DNA from: GCA-002715885 sp045561575
GTDB taxonomy: Bacteria > Bacteroidota > Bacteroidia > Flavobacteriales > BACL11
Direction: 5' to 3'
Length of the DNA: 15,442 nt
Assembly (NCBI GenBank): GCA_045561575.1
Contig: JBJKXM010000007.1
Coordinates: 1 to 15,442 of the forward strand
The notes beneath the pieces are model-generated. The model made no database searches. It saw nothing but the letters and a program-made list of their open reading frames with translations, and had not been told where the DNA came from. Within the stretch, counting starts at the first letter, position 1; the number at the start of each line of letters is the position of its first letter. Below are positions 1-8,181 of the stretch, piece by piece. The translations under genes and the position numbers were made by a program.

Positions 1-1
1 A

Positions 2-766
2 GATAAAAAATTTCAAAAGCAGTTTATTAAAATTAAAGCGGATGATATATTAAAGCTTAACGTTAAAGAAGTTTTTACAAACAAAGCTGATTTAGCTGCA
101 ATGTTAAAAGTCAGTCAGGGTGAGTTAGAAAACCTTGAAAGTAATCAATTTCAGTTTAAAGTTATAAGGATTAATAGATTGGCTCCTGCAGAATTTAATA
201 AAAACTTATTTGATAAAGTATATCCAGAAAAAAACGTAAAAAGTTTAAAAGATTTTAAGGCTAAAATAAAAGAAGAAGCAGAAAAATCTTTTGTGATGGA
301 AAGTGACAGAATGCTTAAGAATGATGTTGTGCTATTTCTTGTAAAAAAAGTTAAATTTGATTTGCCAGATGAATTTTTAATGAGGTGGCTAGTAAAATCT
401 TCAGAAAAACCACTAACTCTAGACCAGGTAAAAATTGATTATCCAAATTATTCCAAAAGTTTAAAGTGGCAACTAATAGAAAATAAAATTTTAGAAGATA
501 ACGACGTTAAAATAACTAATGATGATCTTATTAGCTTCACAAAGGATCTTGTTAAAAGGCAAATGCAACAATATGGACAAGCTAATACTGATGACAAACA
601 ATTGTCTGATATTGCTGAGAATATTTTAAAAAATGAGGATGAAAGAAAGAAAATTTCTAATCAGTTGTTTGATGAAAAGACTTTAATAATCTATAAAGAT
701 TTATTCAAACTGAATCAAAAATCTATTTCTTATGATGATTTTGTTAAATTAGCAACAGAAAAATAA
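2..766 (+). CDS. tig: Trigger factor, C-terminal part (5' truncated by window edge)
   Basis: Ribosome-associated chaperone that shields nascent polypeptides at the exit tunnel. The reading frame is open from base 2, so the true start lies outside the window; the ATG at 101 is internal. 254 residues are visible, against roughly 450 expected for Bacteroidota trigger factors, so the N-terminal ribosome-binding part is missing. The visible part contains a family-like segment (motifs APAEFNKNLFDKVYPE and LKDFKAKIKEE, then LPDEFLMRWL), followed by the highly charged helical C-terminal chaperone domain. The TAA stop at 764-766 is 7 bases before clpP. The order tig-clpP-clpX is a classic conserved bacterial cluster, which supports the call because the sequence itself is divergent. 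Confidence 0.88.
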   Translation, partial: DKKFQKQFIKIKADDILKLNVKEVFTNKADLAAMLKVSQGELENLESNQFQFKVIRINRLAPAEFNKNLFDKVYPEKNVKSLKDFKAKIKEEAEKSFVMESDRMLKNDVVLFLVKKVKFDLPDEFLMRWLVKSSEKPLTLDQVKIDYPNYSKSLKWQLIENKILEDNDVKITNDDLISFTKDLVKRQMQQYGQANTDDKQLSDIAENILKNEDERKKISNQLFDEKTLIIYKDLFKLNQKSISYDDFVKLATEK

Positions 767-773
767 AATAATT

Positions 774-1445
774 ATGGATTACGGTAAAGAATTTAAAAAG
801 TTTGCTACAAAACATAGAGGAATAAATAGTTTACACCTTGATCAATTTACATCTATTCATGGTAATTATATTTCGCCAACAATTATTGAGGAACGTCAAA
901 TGAATGTGGCTAGTATGGATGTGTTTTCACGATTGATGATGGATAGGATTATCTTTTTAGGTGTGCCTATTAATGACTATGTTGCAAATATTATTCAGGC
1001 ACAATTACTTTTTCTTGAATCAGTTGATTCAAAAAAAGATATTTTAATTTACCTTAATTCTCCAGGTGGAGGAGTTTATGCTGGTTTAGGTATATATGAT
1101 ACAATGCAATATATAAACCCAGATGTTTCAACAATATGCACTGGAATGGCCGCATCAATGGGTGCTGTTTTATTATGTGCAGGTGCTAAGGGTAAAAGAA
1201 CTGCTTTAAAGCATTCAAGAATTATGATCCATCAACCAATTGGTGGAGCTCATGGTCAAGCATCTGATATTGAGATAACAGCCAATGAAATTAAAAAATT
1301 AAAAAATGAACTGTATACTATAATTTCTGAACACACAGGAAAATCTTTTGATGAAGTTTGGAAGGATAGTGATAGAGATTTTTGGATGACTTCTTCCGAA
1401 GCTAAAGAGTATGGAATGATTGATGAAGTTCTTATGAAGAAATAA
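774..1445 (+). CDS. clpP: ATP-dependent Clp protease proteolytic subunit ClpP
   Basis: Serine peptidase that forms the tetradecameric barrel of ClpXP, degrading proteins fed in by ClpX in the cytoplasm. 223 residues. The catalytic triad is visible: Ser128 in GMAASMGA, His153 in RIMIHQPIGG and Asp202 in the RDFWMTSSEA region. The oxyanion-side motif LNSPGGG sits near residues 94-100. The roughly 30 residues before the conserved core are longer than the mature E. coli N-terminus, which is usual in Bacteroidota and may include a processed propeptide. The start is ATG, 7 bases after tig. The TAA stop shares one base with the clpX ATG (TAATG), implying translational coupling. Confidence 0.97.
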   Translation: MDYGKEFKKFATKHRGINSLHLDQFTSIHGNYISPTIIEERQMNVASMDVFSRLMMDRIIFLGVPINDYVANIIQAQLLFLESVDSKKDILIYLNSPGGGVYAGLGIYDTMQYINPDVSTICTGMAASMGAVLLCAGAKGKRTALKHSRIMIHQPIGGAHGQASDIEITANEIKKLKNELYTIISEHTGKSFDEVWKDSDRDFWMTSSEAKEYGMIDEVLMKK

Positions 1446-2680
1446 TGTCTGATCATCAAATTACATGCTCATTCTGTAGTAGAAATAAGCAGGACACAGA
1501 GATTTTAATAGCAGGAGCAAATGCTCATATATGCAATTCCTGCATTGAGCAAGCTTTTCATATTGTTGAACAGGATTCTAAATCAACAGTTTCAATAAAA
1601 AAAACTGCTTCTGATTTTAAATTACTTAAACCAATAGAAATTAAATCTCATCTTGATGATTATGTAATTGGTCAGGACCAAGCAAAAAAAAATATATCAG
1701 TAGCTGTATATAATCATTATAAGAGAATCTCACAAGTTAATATGGATGATGATGAAATAGAGATTGAAAAATCTAACATCATTATGGTAGGTAAAACAGG
1801 AACCGGTAAAACTTTGCTTGCAAAATCTATTGCAAAACTATTGAATGTTCCTTTTTGTATTGCTGATGCAACTGTTTTAACCGAAGCTGGATATGTTGGT
1901 GAAGATGTAGAAAGTATTTTGTCCAGATTGCTCCAAGCAGCGGATTATGATGTAGAAAAGGCTAAAGTTGGTATTGTTTTTATTGATGAGATTGATAAAA
2001 TTGCTAGAAAAAAAGACAATCCTTCAATTACAAGAGATGTTAGTGGGGAAGGAGTTCAGCAGGCTATGCTTAAACTTTTGGAAGGAACTACAGTTAATGT
2101 CCCTCCTCAAGGAGGAAGAAAACATCCTGATCAGAAAATGATAGCTCTTGATACAAGTAATATATTGTTTATTAGTGGTGGTGCTTTTGATGGTGTTGAA
2201 AAGCATATAGCATCAAGATTAAATACAAGCTCAATTGGATTTAAAACAAATAAAGCAAATCAATATAATAAAGAAACTATTTTACAGCATGTTGCCCCTC
2301 AGGATTTAAAGTCATTTGGCTTAATACCGGAATTAATAGGTAGGATGCCTATCGTAACACATCTTAATCCACTAGATAAAAATGCTTTAAAATTAATTTT
2401 GACACAGCCTAAAAACGCATTAACAAAACAGTATATAAAACTTTTTCAAATTGATGGTGTTAAATTAAGTTTTGATAAAAAAGCTATTGATTTAATAGTT
2501 GATAAAGCTTTAGAATATGAACTAGGTGCTAGAGGTTTAAGGTCAATATGTGAAAATGTTATGCTCGATGCTATGTACGAAATACCATCTCAGAAAACAA
2601 AAAAAGAATTAGTTATATCAGCATCATATGTGAAGACAAAACTAAATAAGGAAGTATTAAATAAACTTAAAGTTGCTTAG
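1445..2680 (+). CDS. clpX: ATP-dependent Clp protease ATP-binding subunit ClpX
   Basis: AAA+ unfoldase that recognises substrates and threads them into ClpP. 411 residues, typical length. The N-terminal zinc-binding domain has C8, C11, C30 and C33. The Walker A motif is GKTGTGKT at 116-123 and Walker B is IVFIDEID at 177-184. The substrate-gripping pore loop GYVG is at 149-152, the RKH loop at 225-227, the ClpP-docking IGF loop at 264-266, and the sensor-2 motif GARGLRS at 361-367. The Walker A motif has Lys where many ClpX proteins have Pro; this is outside the essential GKT and probably harmless. It overlaps clpP by one base and runs into the convergent lipoprotein gene by 4 bases, so no stand-alone terminator fits between them. 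Confidence 0.97.
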   Translation: MSDHQITCSFCSRNKQDTEILIAGANAHICNSCIEQAFHIVEQDSKSTVSIKKTASDFKLLKPIEIKSHLDDYVIGQDQAKKNISVAVYNHYKRISQVNMDDDEIEIEKSNIIMVGKTGTGKTLLAKSIAKLLNVPFCIADATVLTEAGYVGEDVESILSRLLQAADYDVEKAKVGIVFIDEIDKIARKKDNPSITRDVSGEGVQQAMLKLLEGTTVNVPPQGGRKHPDQKMIALDTSNILFISGGAFDGVEKHIASRLNTSSIGFKTNKANQYNKETILQHVAPQDLKSFGLIPELIGRMPIVTHLNPLDKNALKLILTQPKNALTKQYIKLFQIDGVKLSFDKKAIDLIVDKALEYELGARGLRSICENVMLDAMYEIPSQKTKKELVISASYVKTKLNKEVLNKLKVA

Positions 2681-3507
2681 TTTATAATAAGTGGGTAACT
2701 TTCATCTTCTATGATTGCAGAAATCTCACAATCACAGCTTTCATCCCCATAGTCTAAGATTCGTTCACCATATATGCTTGGATTAACCGATACACTTCCG
2801 TTTGTAATTATACAGCTTGAGGATTCAAAGCAAAACAAATTGTATTTTAAAGGCTCTGTTATATTAATTGTAAAAGAGTTGTTGTTAACCGAATTACCAT
2901 TAGCAGAACCAACAACATTATAAACATTATCTAAATAAATGTATTCACTGCCTCCACCTTCAATAAGTTCTTTTGAATAATTACCATTAAGATTAATTAT
3001 ACCATTTTCAGTATTTATATTCATATTATTAACCTCTAAAATAAATTCAAGATTTTCATTTTGATTTAAACCTGTGTTTTTTAGAATCATATTCCCTTGC
3101 ACTAAGTTATTATTTATATAAAAGTCTGAAAATGTTGTAGATAAATTTGCCGCAGAATCATATAAGAATTTATTATAGATAATTATGATTTCACCTCGTT
3201 TAAGATGCCCAAGATGTAAAAAATTGTCCTCACCAAAACGTATTATTAAGGTGTCTTGGTTTGATGTGTCACTATTTATAGTTATATAATTAGGAATGTT
3301 TTTTGTTGTCTGTGTTGATATGAATGCATGTTCAATTTCTCTTTCAATGTCAATTATTGTTTTTTCTATTAGTAAATAGTCATGACATGCTTGAAGATTA
3401 TTTTGATCTAAGTTATCAAGAACATTTTCATCTTTACATGAAAAGGATGTTATAACTATAAGTGTTAAAATGCTAACTAATTTCTTTGTTTTAAAAATTC
3501 TTATCAT
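2677..3507 (-). CDS. Predicted outer-membrane/periplasmic lipoprotein, unknown function
   Basis: 276 residues. The N-terminus has basic residues, a hydrophobic stretch (SILTLIVITS) and Cys24 in SFSC followed by KDEN, which fits the loose Bacteroidota lipobox and signal peptidase II processing. The rest is Asn/Ser/Ile-rich with alternating patterns suggesting an all-beta fold. The segment with HLGHLKRGEIIIIYN, FSDFYINNNLVQGN and VYNVVGSANG resembles, from memory, a widespread uncharacterised family of flavobacterial lipoproteins with the pattern RKGKI..TFDNFYVN...VEG. Four further cysteines in the C-terminal 60 residues (FCFESSSC and CDC) could form disulfides or bind metal. It is the last gene of the minus-strand operon, overlaps folA by 17 bases, and its stop overlaps clpX. 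Function is not recognised. Confidence 0.75.
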   Translation of the reverse strand: MIRIFKTKKLVSILTLIVITSFSCKDENVLDNLDQNNLQACHDYLLIEKTIIDIEREIEHAFISTQTTKNIPNYITINSDTSNQDTLIIRFGEDNFLHLGHLKRGEIIIIYNKFLYDSAANLSTTFSDFYINNNLVQGNMILKNTGLNQNENLEFILEVNNMNINTENGIINLNGNYSKELIEGGGSEYIYLDNVYNVVGSANGNSVNNNSFTINITEPLKYNLFCFESSSCIITNGSVSVNPSIYGERILDYGDESCDCEISAIIEDESYPLIIN

Positions 3508-4000
3508 ATGTTAAAAATGTAAAATCATATTTATGTTTTTCATCTCTCGCGTAAAAAGATCTATCTATCTCTTTCCATTTTTCTTCCTCAAGGTAAGGAA
3601 AAAATGTATCTCCATCAAACTCATGATGTATTCTTGTTAAGTAAATTCTGTTAACGAGATTTTGTTCTAATGCTAATTTGTAAATTTCTCCACCTCCAAT
3701 AATGAACGTTTCTTTTTCATTGCTTTTTTTAGATTCTTGAATTGCGTCTTGTAAATTATTTTTAATAATGCAGTTATCAGCTTGATAATCTCTATTTCTT
3801 GTTACAATAATATTTGTTCTGTTTGGTAGTGGACGAAATTTATGAGGTATAGATTCAAAATTTTTTCTCCCCATGATTACATGATGCCCTGCAGTTTTAT
3901 CTTTGAAGAATTTCATGTCTACTGGCAAATGCCAAATTAAATCATTATTCATACCAATCACATTATTTTCAGAAGCAGCAACAATTATAGAAGTTATCAT
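3491..4000 (-). CDS. folA: Dihydrofolate reductase
   Basis: NADPH-dependent reduction of dihydrofolate to tetrahydrofolate in the cytoplasm, regenerating the cofactor consumed by the ThyA encoded upstream. 169 residues, normal for the family. The N-terminal strand leads into NNVIG (12-16). The substrate/M20-loop region LIWHLPVDMKFFK carries the catalytic acid Asp28. The NADPH-binding motifs MGRKNFESI (43-51) and IIGGGEIYK (100-108) are intact, and the C-terminal YDFTFLTYDK strand is present. Its ATG overlaps the TGA of the preceding oxidoreductase gene (ATGA), and its last 17 bases overlap the start of the lipoprotein gene, so translation is probably coupled at both ends. Confidence 0.97.
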   Translation of the reverse strand: MITSIIVAASENNVIGMNNDLIWHLPVDMKFFKDKTAGHHVIMGRKNFESIPHKFRPLPNRTNIIVTRNRDYQADNCIIKNNLQDAIQESKKSNEKETFIIGGGEIYKLALEQNLVNRIYLTRIHHEFDGDTFFPYLEEEKWKEIDRSFYARDEKHKYDFTFLTYDKNF

Positions 4001-5109
4001 ATGATTTTTTTTACTTTATAATTTACATTTCTTTGGCTTAAATAGTTACTAATGTATTCAAAATGATCTCCAAGATATTCAGGAGGTGAAATTCCAATTT
4101 TATCGTATTTTTTTTCCAAAACTAAATTAGCAACAGCCGTGCATGTAAAGCCAGTAGTTCTAGCCATAGAAATGGTGTTGTTTTGATATCTATCAAGAAG
4201 GTTATATTGATAACTCACTTTCTCCCCTTTTTCAATACCTTTAATAATTATTCTCATAACAGTAAAATCTTGATCACCCTCTTTCATTTCCCATTTTGGA
4301 AATAGTAACTTGGAGGTAAGTTCAATAGGTTTGATTTTTACTCCATTTATATCAATTTCATCATATGAGAAAAAACCAGTTTCTCTTAAAACTTTCAAGT
4401 ACTCAACACAACCTGGATACCTAAGGGTCTTTTCAATCATATTTGGAACATGAGACATTGTTTTAATTAAACTCCTTAATCCATCAGAATTCCAACTTTC
4501 TAATGTTCCAATTTCTTCAAACTCTATTAGTTCTGTATCTGAGAGTGCTTCTCTTGTGATTATTTCTTTGTTTTGTACAAATCTTGCGGGTCTTATGTAT
4601 TCTTCAATAACATCTATTGGAGAGAAAACAGCCTGATATTCATATGGCCACTCTCTTTTAATCGGTAAACCACCAACTAAACATTCGTAATCAGAAATTT
4701 CCATATTATTATTATGATGACCAAAGATAATATTTCCCATTCCTGGTGCAACTCCACAATCCATAACAGCAACAACATTATTTTTTTTAGCCAAATCATC
4801 AAGGCCAAATGGGTCTTCTGGATAAAAAGAGATATCAACTATGTTTTTGCCAGCTTCAATTACATCTCTCATCATTTTATAACCCATGAACCCAGGTACT
4901 GCACCAATAACTAAGTCATAGTCTTTTATTAAGTTTTGGAGTAGTTTTTTGTCTGAAATATCTTGACAAATCTTTTTTATATTATCTGAAGGAATATTAT
5001 CAAGATTCTTCTTTGATATATCTACTGAAGATACATTATGATCCATAGATAGGTCAACTGCCATTACTCCTCCCACTAATCCAGCACCAAGTACAATTAT
5101 TTTTTTCAT
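3997..5109 (-). CDS. Saccharopine dehydrogenase-family oxidoreductase (lysine dehydrogenase-like)
   Basis: 370 residues. The N-terminal Rossmann fold has the dinucleotide-binding motif GAGLVG at 8-13 and an acidic residue at the end of beta-2 (VSSVDIS), suggesting NAD(H) preference. DCGVAPG at 117-123, the TLRYPGCVEY segment near 228-237 and ARTTGF near 316-321 are hallmarks of the saccharopine dehydrogenase/lysine 6-dehydrogenase group. A role in lysine breakdown is plausible, but the exact substrate cannot be read from sequence. Homospermidine- or carboxynorspermidine-type relatives are less likely alternatives. It lies between thyA (5-base gap) and folA (4-base overlap) in the operon, a neighbourhood that does not explain its substrate. 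Confidence 0.85.
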   Translation of the reverse strand: MKKIIVLGAGLVGGVMAVDLSMDHNVSSVDISKKNLDNIPSDNIKKICQDISDKKLLQNLIKDYDLVIGAVPGFMGYKMMRDVIEAGKNIVDISFYPEDPFGLDDLAKKNNVVAVMDCGVAPGMGNIIFGHHNNNMEISDYECLVGGLPIKREWPYEYQAVFSPIDVIEEYIRPARFVQNKEIITREALSDTELIEFEEIGTLESWNSDGLRSLIKTMSHVPNMIEKTLRYPGCVEYLKVLRETGFFSYDEIDINGVKIKPIELTSKLLFPKWEMKEGDQDFTVMRIIIKGIEKGEKVSYQYNLLDRYQNNTISMARTTGFTCTAVANLVLEKKYDKIGISPPEYLGDHFEYISNYLSQRNVNYKVKKII

Positions 5110-5114
5110 ATTAT

Positions 5115-5909
5115 TTAAATAGCAACTTTTCCTTTTATATGAGGATGATATTCATAATCAATAAGCTCAAAATCTTCATATTTAAAATCAAAAATATTTT
5201 TCACTTCTTTATTGATGTTCATTTTAGGTAATTTTTTTGGCTGTCTTGATAGCTGAAGTTTGGTTTGTTCAAAATGATTTGTGTAAATATGCGCGTCTCC
5301 TAATGTGTGCACAAAATCACCTAATTTAAATCCACATACTTGAGCAACCATCATAGTTAAAAGTGCATATGATGCAATGTTAAAAGGTACTCCTAAAAAA
5401 ACATCAGCACTTCGTTGGTATAATTGGCAGGAGAGTTTATTATTTGAAACATAGAATTGAAAAAATGTATGACAAGGAGGTAGAGCCATATTTTCAATTT
5501 CTCCAACATTCCAAGCACTAACAATTATTCTTCTACTATTTGGATTGTTTTTTAGTTGATTAATTACCTGCTGAATTTGATCAATATGTCGCCCATCAGG
5601 TGTTGGCCAGCTTCTCCATTGATAGCCATAAACATGGCCTAGATCTCCATTTTCATCTGCCCATTCGTCCCATATTCTAACACCATTGTCTTTTAGATAT
5701 TTAATATTTGTATCTCCTTTTAGAAACCACAACAATTCATGAATTATAGATTTTAAATGAAGTTTTTTTGTTGTTACACATGGAAAACCATCTTCTAATT
5801 TAAATCTCATTTGATGTCCAAATACGCTTTTTGTTCCAGTACCTGTTCTATCTGTTTTTAAACTACCATGCTCCATTACGTGTGACATTAAGTCAAGATA
5901 TTGTCTCAT
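5115..5909 (-). CDS. thyA: Thymidylate synthase
   Basis: Converts dUMP plus methylene-tetrahydrofolate to dTMP plus dihydrofolate; the dihydrofolate is recycled by FolA from the same operon. 264 residues, the same length as E. coli ThyA, and key residues fall at the same numbers: Arg21 in the RTGTGT loop, Trp80, Arg126-Arg127 of the phosphate site, nucleophile Cys146 in ALPPCHTFFQFYV, Asp169 in QRSADVFLGVPFN, and Asn177. The C-terminus is the conserved VAI that closes over the active site. Start ATG at 5907-5909, with only 3 bases from the nupC stop. No sign of degeneration. It is the folate-dependent ThyA type rather than flavin-dependent ThyX. Confidence 0.98.
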   Translation of the reverse strand: MRQYLDLMSHVMEHGSLKTDRTGTGTKSVFGHQMRFKLEDGFPCVTTKKLHLKSIIHELLWFLKGDTNIKYLKDNGVRIWDEWADENGDLGHVYGYQWRSWPTPDGRHIDQIQQVINQLKNNPNSRRIIVSAWNVGEIENMALPPCHTFFQFYVSNNKLSCQLYQRSADVFLGVPFNIASYALLTMMVAQVCGFKLGDFVHTLGDAHIYTNHFEQTKLQLSRQPKKLPKMNINKEVKNIFDFKYEDFELIDYEYHPHIKGKVAI

Positions 5910-5912
5910 ATT

Positions 5913-7598
5913 TTAAAGTATTGTTCCAACAATTACAGCAGTTAATAATGATGCCAGTGTACCGGCAATTAAAGCTAAAATCCCAAGCTTTGACAAATCA
6001 CTTGTTCGATTTGGAGCTAAAGATCCAATTCCTCCAATTTGTATTCCTATTGATAAAAAATTAGCAAATCCACATAGAATATATGTAGAGATAATAATTG
6101 ATTTTTCTTCAAAAAACTTTCCGCTATCTTTCAATTCTGATAAAGATATATAAGCAACAAACTCATTAAGAATTGTCTTTTCTCCAAGTAATTGTCCAAC
6201 TAATACCATATCTTCTTTACATACTCCCATTAACCAAGTAATAGGAGCAAGAATGTAGCCTAATAAAAATTCTAAAGTCAATCCATCATATTGACCGTTT
6301 GTTAAATTAGTTATTGATTTGTTTAATGAAGTATTTGCACCAATAAAATCATTTAAAAAATAATTAATCATACTTATAAAAGCAATAAAAACAAGAATCA
6401 TTGCACCAACATTTATAGCTAATCTAATTCCCTGAGCTGTTCCAATACTTATTGCTTCAAATGAATTGCAACCTAATTTTTCATTAGAAATACTCATATC
6501 ATCATTTATTTTTTCTGTTTCTGGCAATAAAATTTTAGAAAGAACAACTGCTGCCGGAGCAGACATAACAGAAGCTGTTAAAAGATGCTTAGCAAAAAAT
6601 AGTTGTTGTTCTGGATCGCTACCTCCAAGAAAACCAATATATGCAGCAAGAACTCCACCTGCAATTGTTGCCATACCACCAGACATTAAGCATAATAATT
6701 CTGAGGCAGTCATTTTTTCAATGTATGGTTTAACAAGTAAAGGAGATTCTGTTTGGCCTAGAAAAATATTTCCAGCGGCTGATAAACTTTCAGCTCCAGA
6801 GAGTTTAAGTGTTTTTTTCATTAATAAGGCAAAGAAATAAACAACTTTTTGTAAGATTCCAAGATAAAAAAGTAAGCTAGTTAAAGCAGAGAAAAATATT
6901 ATTGTTGGTAAAATTTGAAATGCAAAAATAGCACCGAACTCATTGCTATTTACTAATGTTTCTCCAAAAAGAAATAATGCTCCTTCTTTAGAGAACTGTA
7001 AAACAGTTACAAAAATTGAGCTTACCCACTCAAAAAGATCTTGAACAATAGGAACTTTTAAAATCATCAAAGCAAGAAAGAGCTGAATAAGTAATCCTTT
7101 AATTACTAATGACCAATTGATATTTTTTTTATTTCTACTAAAAATAAAGGCCAAAAAAATTAGGGATATAAGACCAAGAATTCCTCTAAGTATTTTATTT
7201 GTTAATGAAGTATTTGTACTTGAGACAAGAGGTTGTTTTGAGAAGATATAATCAATATCATTTTCTGTTAAAATTAATTTGTCTTCTGTGTAATCAATAA
7301 AATATTTTCTTGTTGTATCTGAAGGAAGAGAGTAATTAAATACAATGAGATCATTTTTATTTAGAGACCAAGTTCCATTGGCAAATAAATTTTTGTTAGA
7401 AATTTTATATTCAAATGAATAATCGTCCTTAATTAAGAGATAATCATTTTTGTTAAACTCTTTGTTACTAGATTTTTCAGATTTTATTTCTGAAAAAAAC
7501 CATTTGGAAGAATAGTTCAGCCAATCTGTTGGATCTTCTTCAGCTGATAATGAAAAAGAAAACAAAAAACTAAACATATACAATAAAAAATATCTCAT
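5913..7598 (-). CDS. nupC: Concentrative nucleoside transporter (NupC/CNT family) with N-terminal extracytoplasmic lipocalin-like domain
   Basis: 561 residues, longer than the roughly 400 of classic NupC because of an added N-terminal region. Residues 1-19 look like a cleavable signal peptide (hydrophobic run, then SLSA). Residues about 25-122 form a beta-rich soluble domain (KDDYSFEYKI, NGTWSLNKNDLIVF, DKLILTENDIDY) resembling lipocalin-like domains of Bacteroidota exported proteins. The membrane part begins near 135. CNT-family substrate and ion motifs are intact: GQTES at 281-285, GEKTILNEF at 472-480, and CGFANFLSIG at 509-518, with Asn513 and Ser516 matching the nucleoside-binding residues of the Vibrio cholerae CNT. 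It probably imports nucleosides driven by Na+ or H+. The ATG overlaps the upstream TGA by 4 bases. Confidence 0.93.
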   Translation of the reverse strand: MRYFLLYMFSFLFSFSLSAEEDPTDWLNYSSKWFFSEIKSEKSSNKEFNKNDYLLIKDDYSFEYKISNKNLFANGTWSLNKNDLIVFNYSLPSDTTRKYFIDYTEDKLILTENDIDYIFSKQPLVSSTNTSLTNKILRGILGLISLIFLAFIFSRNKKNINWSLVIKGLLIQLFLALMILKVPIVQDLFEWVSSIFVTVLQFSKEGALFLFGETLVNSNEFGAIFAFQILPTIIFFSALTSLLFYLGILQKVVYFFALLMKKTLKLSGAESLSAAGNIFLGQTESPLLVKPYIEKMTASELLCLMSGGMATIAGGVLAAYIGFLGGSDPEQQLFFAKHLLTASVMSAPAAVVLSKILLPETEKINDDMSISNEKLGCNSFEAISIGTAQGIRLAINVGAMILVFIAFISMINYFLNDFIGANTSLNKSITNLTNGQYDGLTLEFLLGYILAPITWLMGVCKEDMVLVGQLLGEKTILNEFVAYISLSELKDSGKFFEEKSIIISTYILCGFANFLSIGIQIGGIGSLAPNRTSDLSKLGILALIAGTLASLLTAVIVGTIL

Positions 7599-8179
7599 GA
7601 TGTTCTTCTTTTTATTTCGTCTCGAAGTAAAGATGCTTTTTCATAATTTTCAACATTTATTGCTTGTTTTAAAGAATCTTCAAGTTCTTCAAGGGTGTAC
7701 TTGTTTATTTTTTTTTCTTTTTCAATAATATTTGATTTTCCGCTCTCTTTACCGTAAGAACTAACAGTTAGTATTGAAGCTCTTGAGAGAATATCCTCGT
7801 ATGTAAAAATTGGGCATGAAAATCGAATTGCAATTGCAATTGCATCGGAAGTTCTTGAATCAATTTCAATTTCTTCCTTAGTTATTGAGTTTTTAAAATA
7901 AAGCGTAGAGTGAAAAACCCCTTCATTTAATTTATGAATTACGATTTTACTAACTGATATGTTGAATTTATCCCCAATATCTTTAAATAAATCATGCGTT
8001 AGTGGTCTTTCTGGTTTTTCTTTATTATCAAGAGCTACCGCAATGGCTCTTGCCTCACACCACCCAACAACAATTGGTAGTTGTCTTTCGCCAATTGTTT
8101 CATTTAAAAGTAAAACATATGCATTATTTTGAGAATCACTTTGCCTTAAAGCAGAAATATTTAGTTGAATTAGTTCCAA
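7595..8179 (-). CDS. Bifunctional nuclease (BFN/DUF151) family protein with C-terminal UVR motif
   Basis: 194 residues. Residues 1-135 match the BFN/DUF151 domain: an N-terminal ELIQLNISAL strand, LPIVVGWCEARAIA at 34-47, and the signature DSRTSDAIAIAIRF at 107-120. Residues about 159-193 form a helical hairpin of the UvrB/UvrC (UVR) type (LEELEDSLKQAI, ENYEKASLLRDEIKRR), which mediates protein contacts. Plant members have been reported as nucleases; the bacterial role is unsettled. The start is TTG at 8177-8179: the only upstream in-frame codons before a stop are two sense codons, and starting here reproduces the family N-terminus. The start sits 2 bases after the etfA stop, and the end overlaps nupC by 4 bases. 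Confidence 0.9.
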   Translation of the reverse strand: MELIQLNISALRQSDSQNNAYVLLLNETIGERQLPIVVGWCEARAIAVALDNKEKPERPLTHDLFKDIGDKFNISVSKIVIHKLNEGVFHSTLYFKNSITKEEIEIDSRTSDAIAIAIRFSCPIFTYEDILSRASILTVSSYGKESGKSNIIEKEKKINKYTLEELEDSLKQAINVENYEKASLLRDEIKRRTS

Positions 8180-8181
8180 TC

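Noticed and set aside
2670..2690. Possible bidirectional terminator between clpX and the lipoprotein gene
   Set aside because: The genes overlap by 4 bases, and I could find no GC-rich hairpin with flanking T-tracts there.
5831..6064. Plus-strand open frame across the thyA-nupC junction
   Set aside because: Antisense to two well-supported genes. Hydrophobic composition follows from the complement of NupC codons, and there is no start context.
6466..6840. 124-codon open frame on the plus strand
   Set aside because: It is antisense to the NupC membrane core, whose frame has intact family motifs. The product is low-complexity with no recognisable domain, as expected from a shadow frame.
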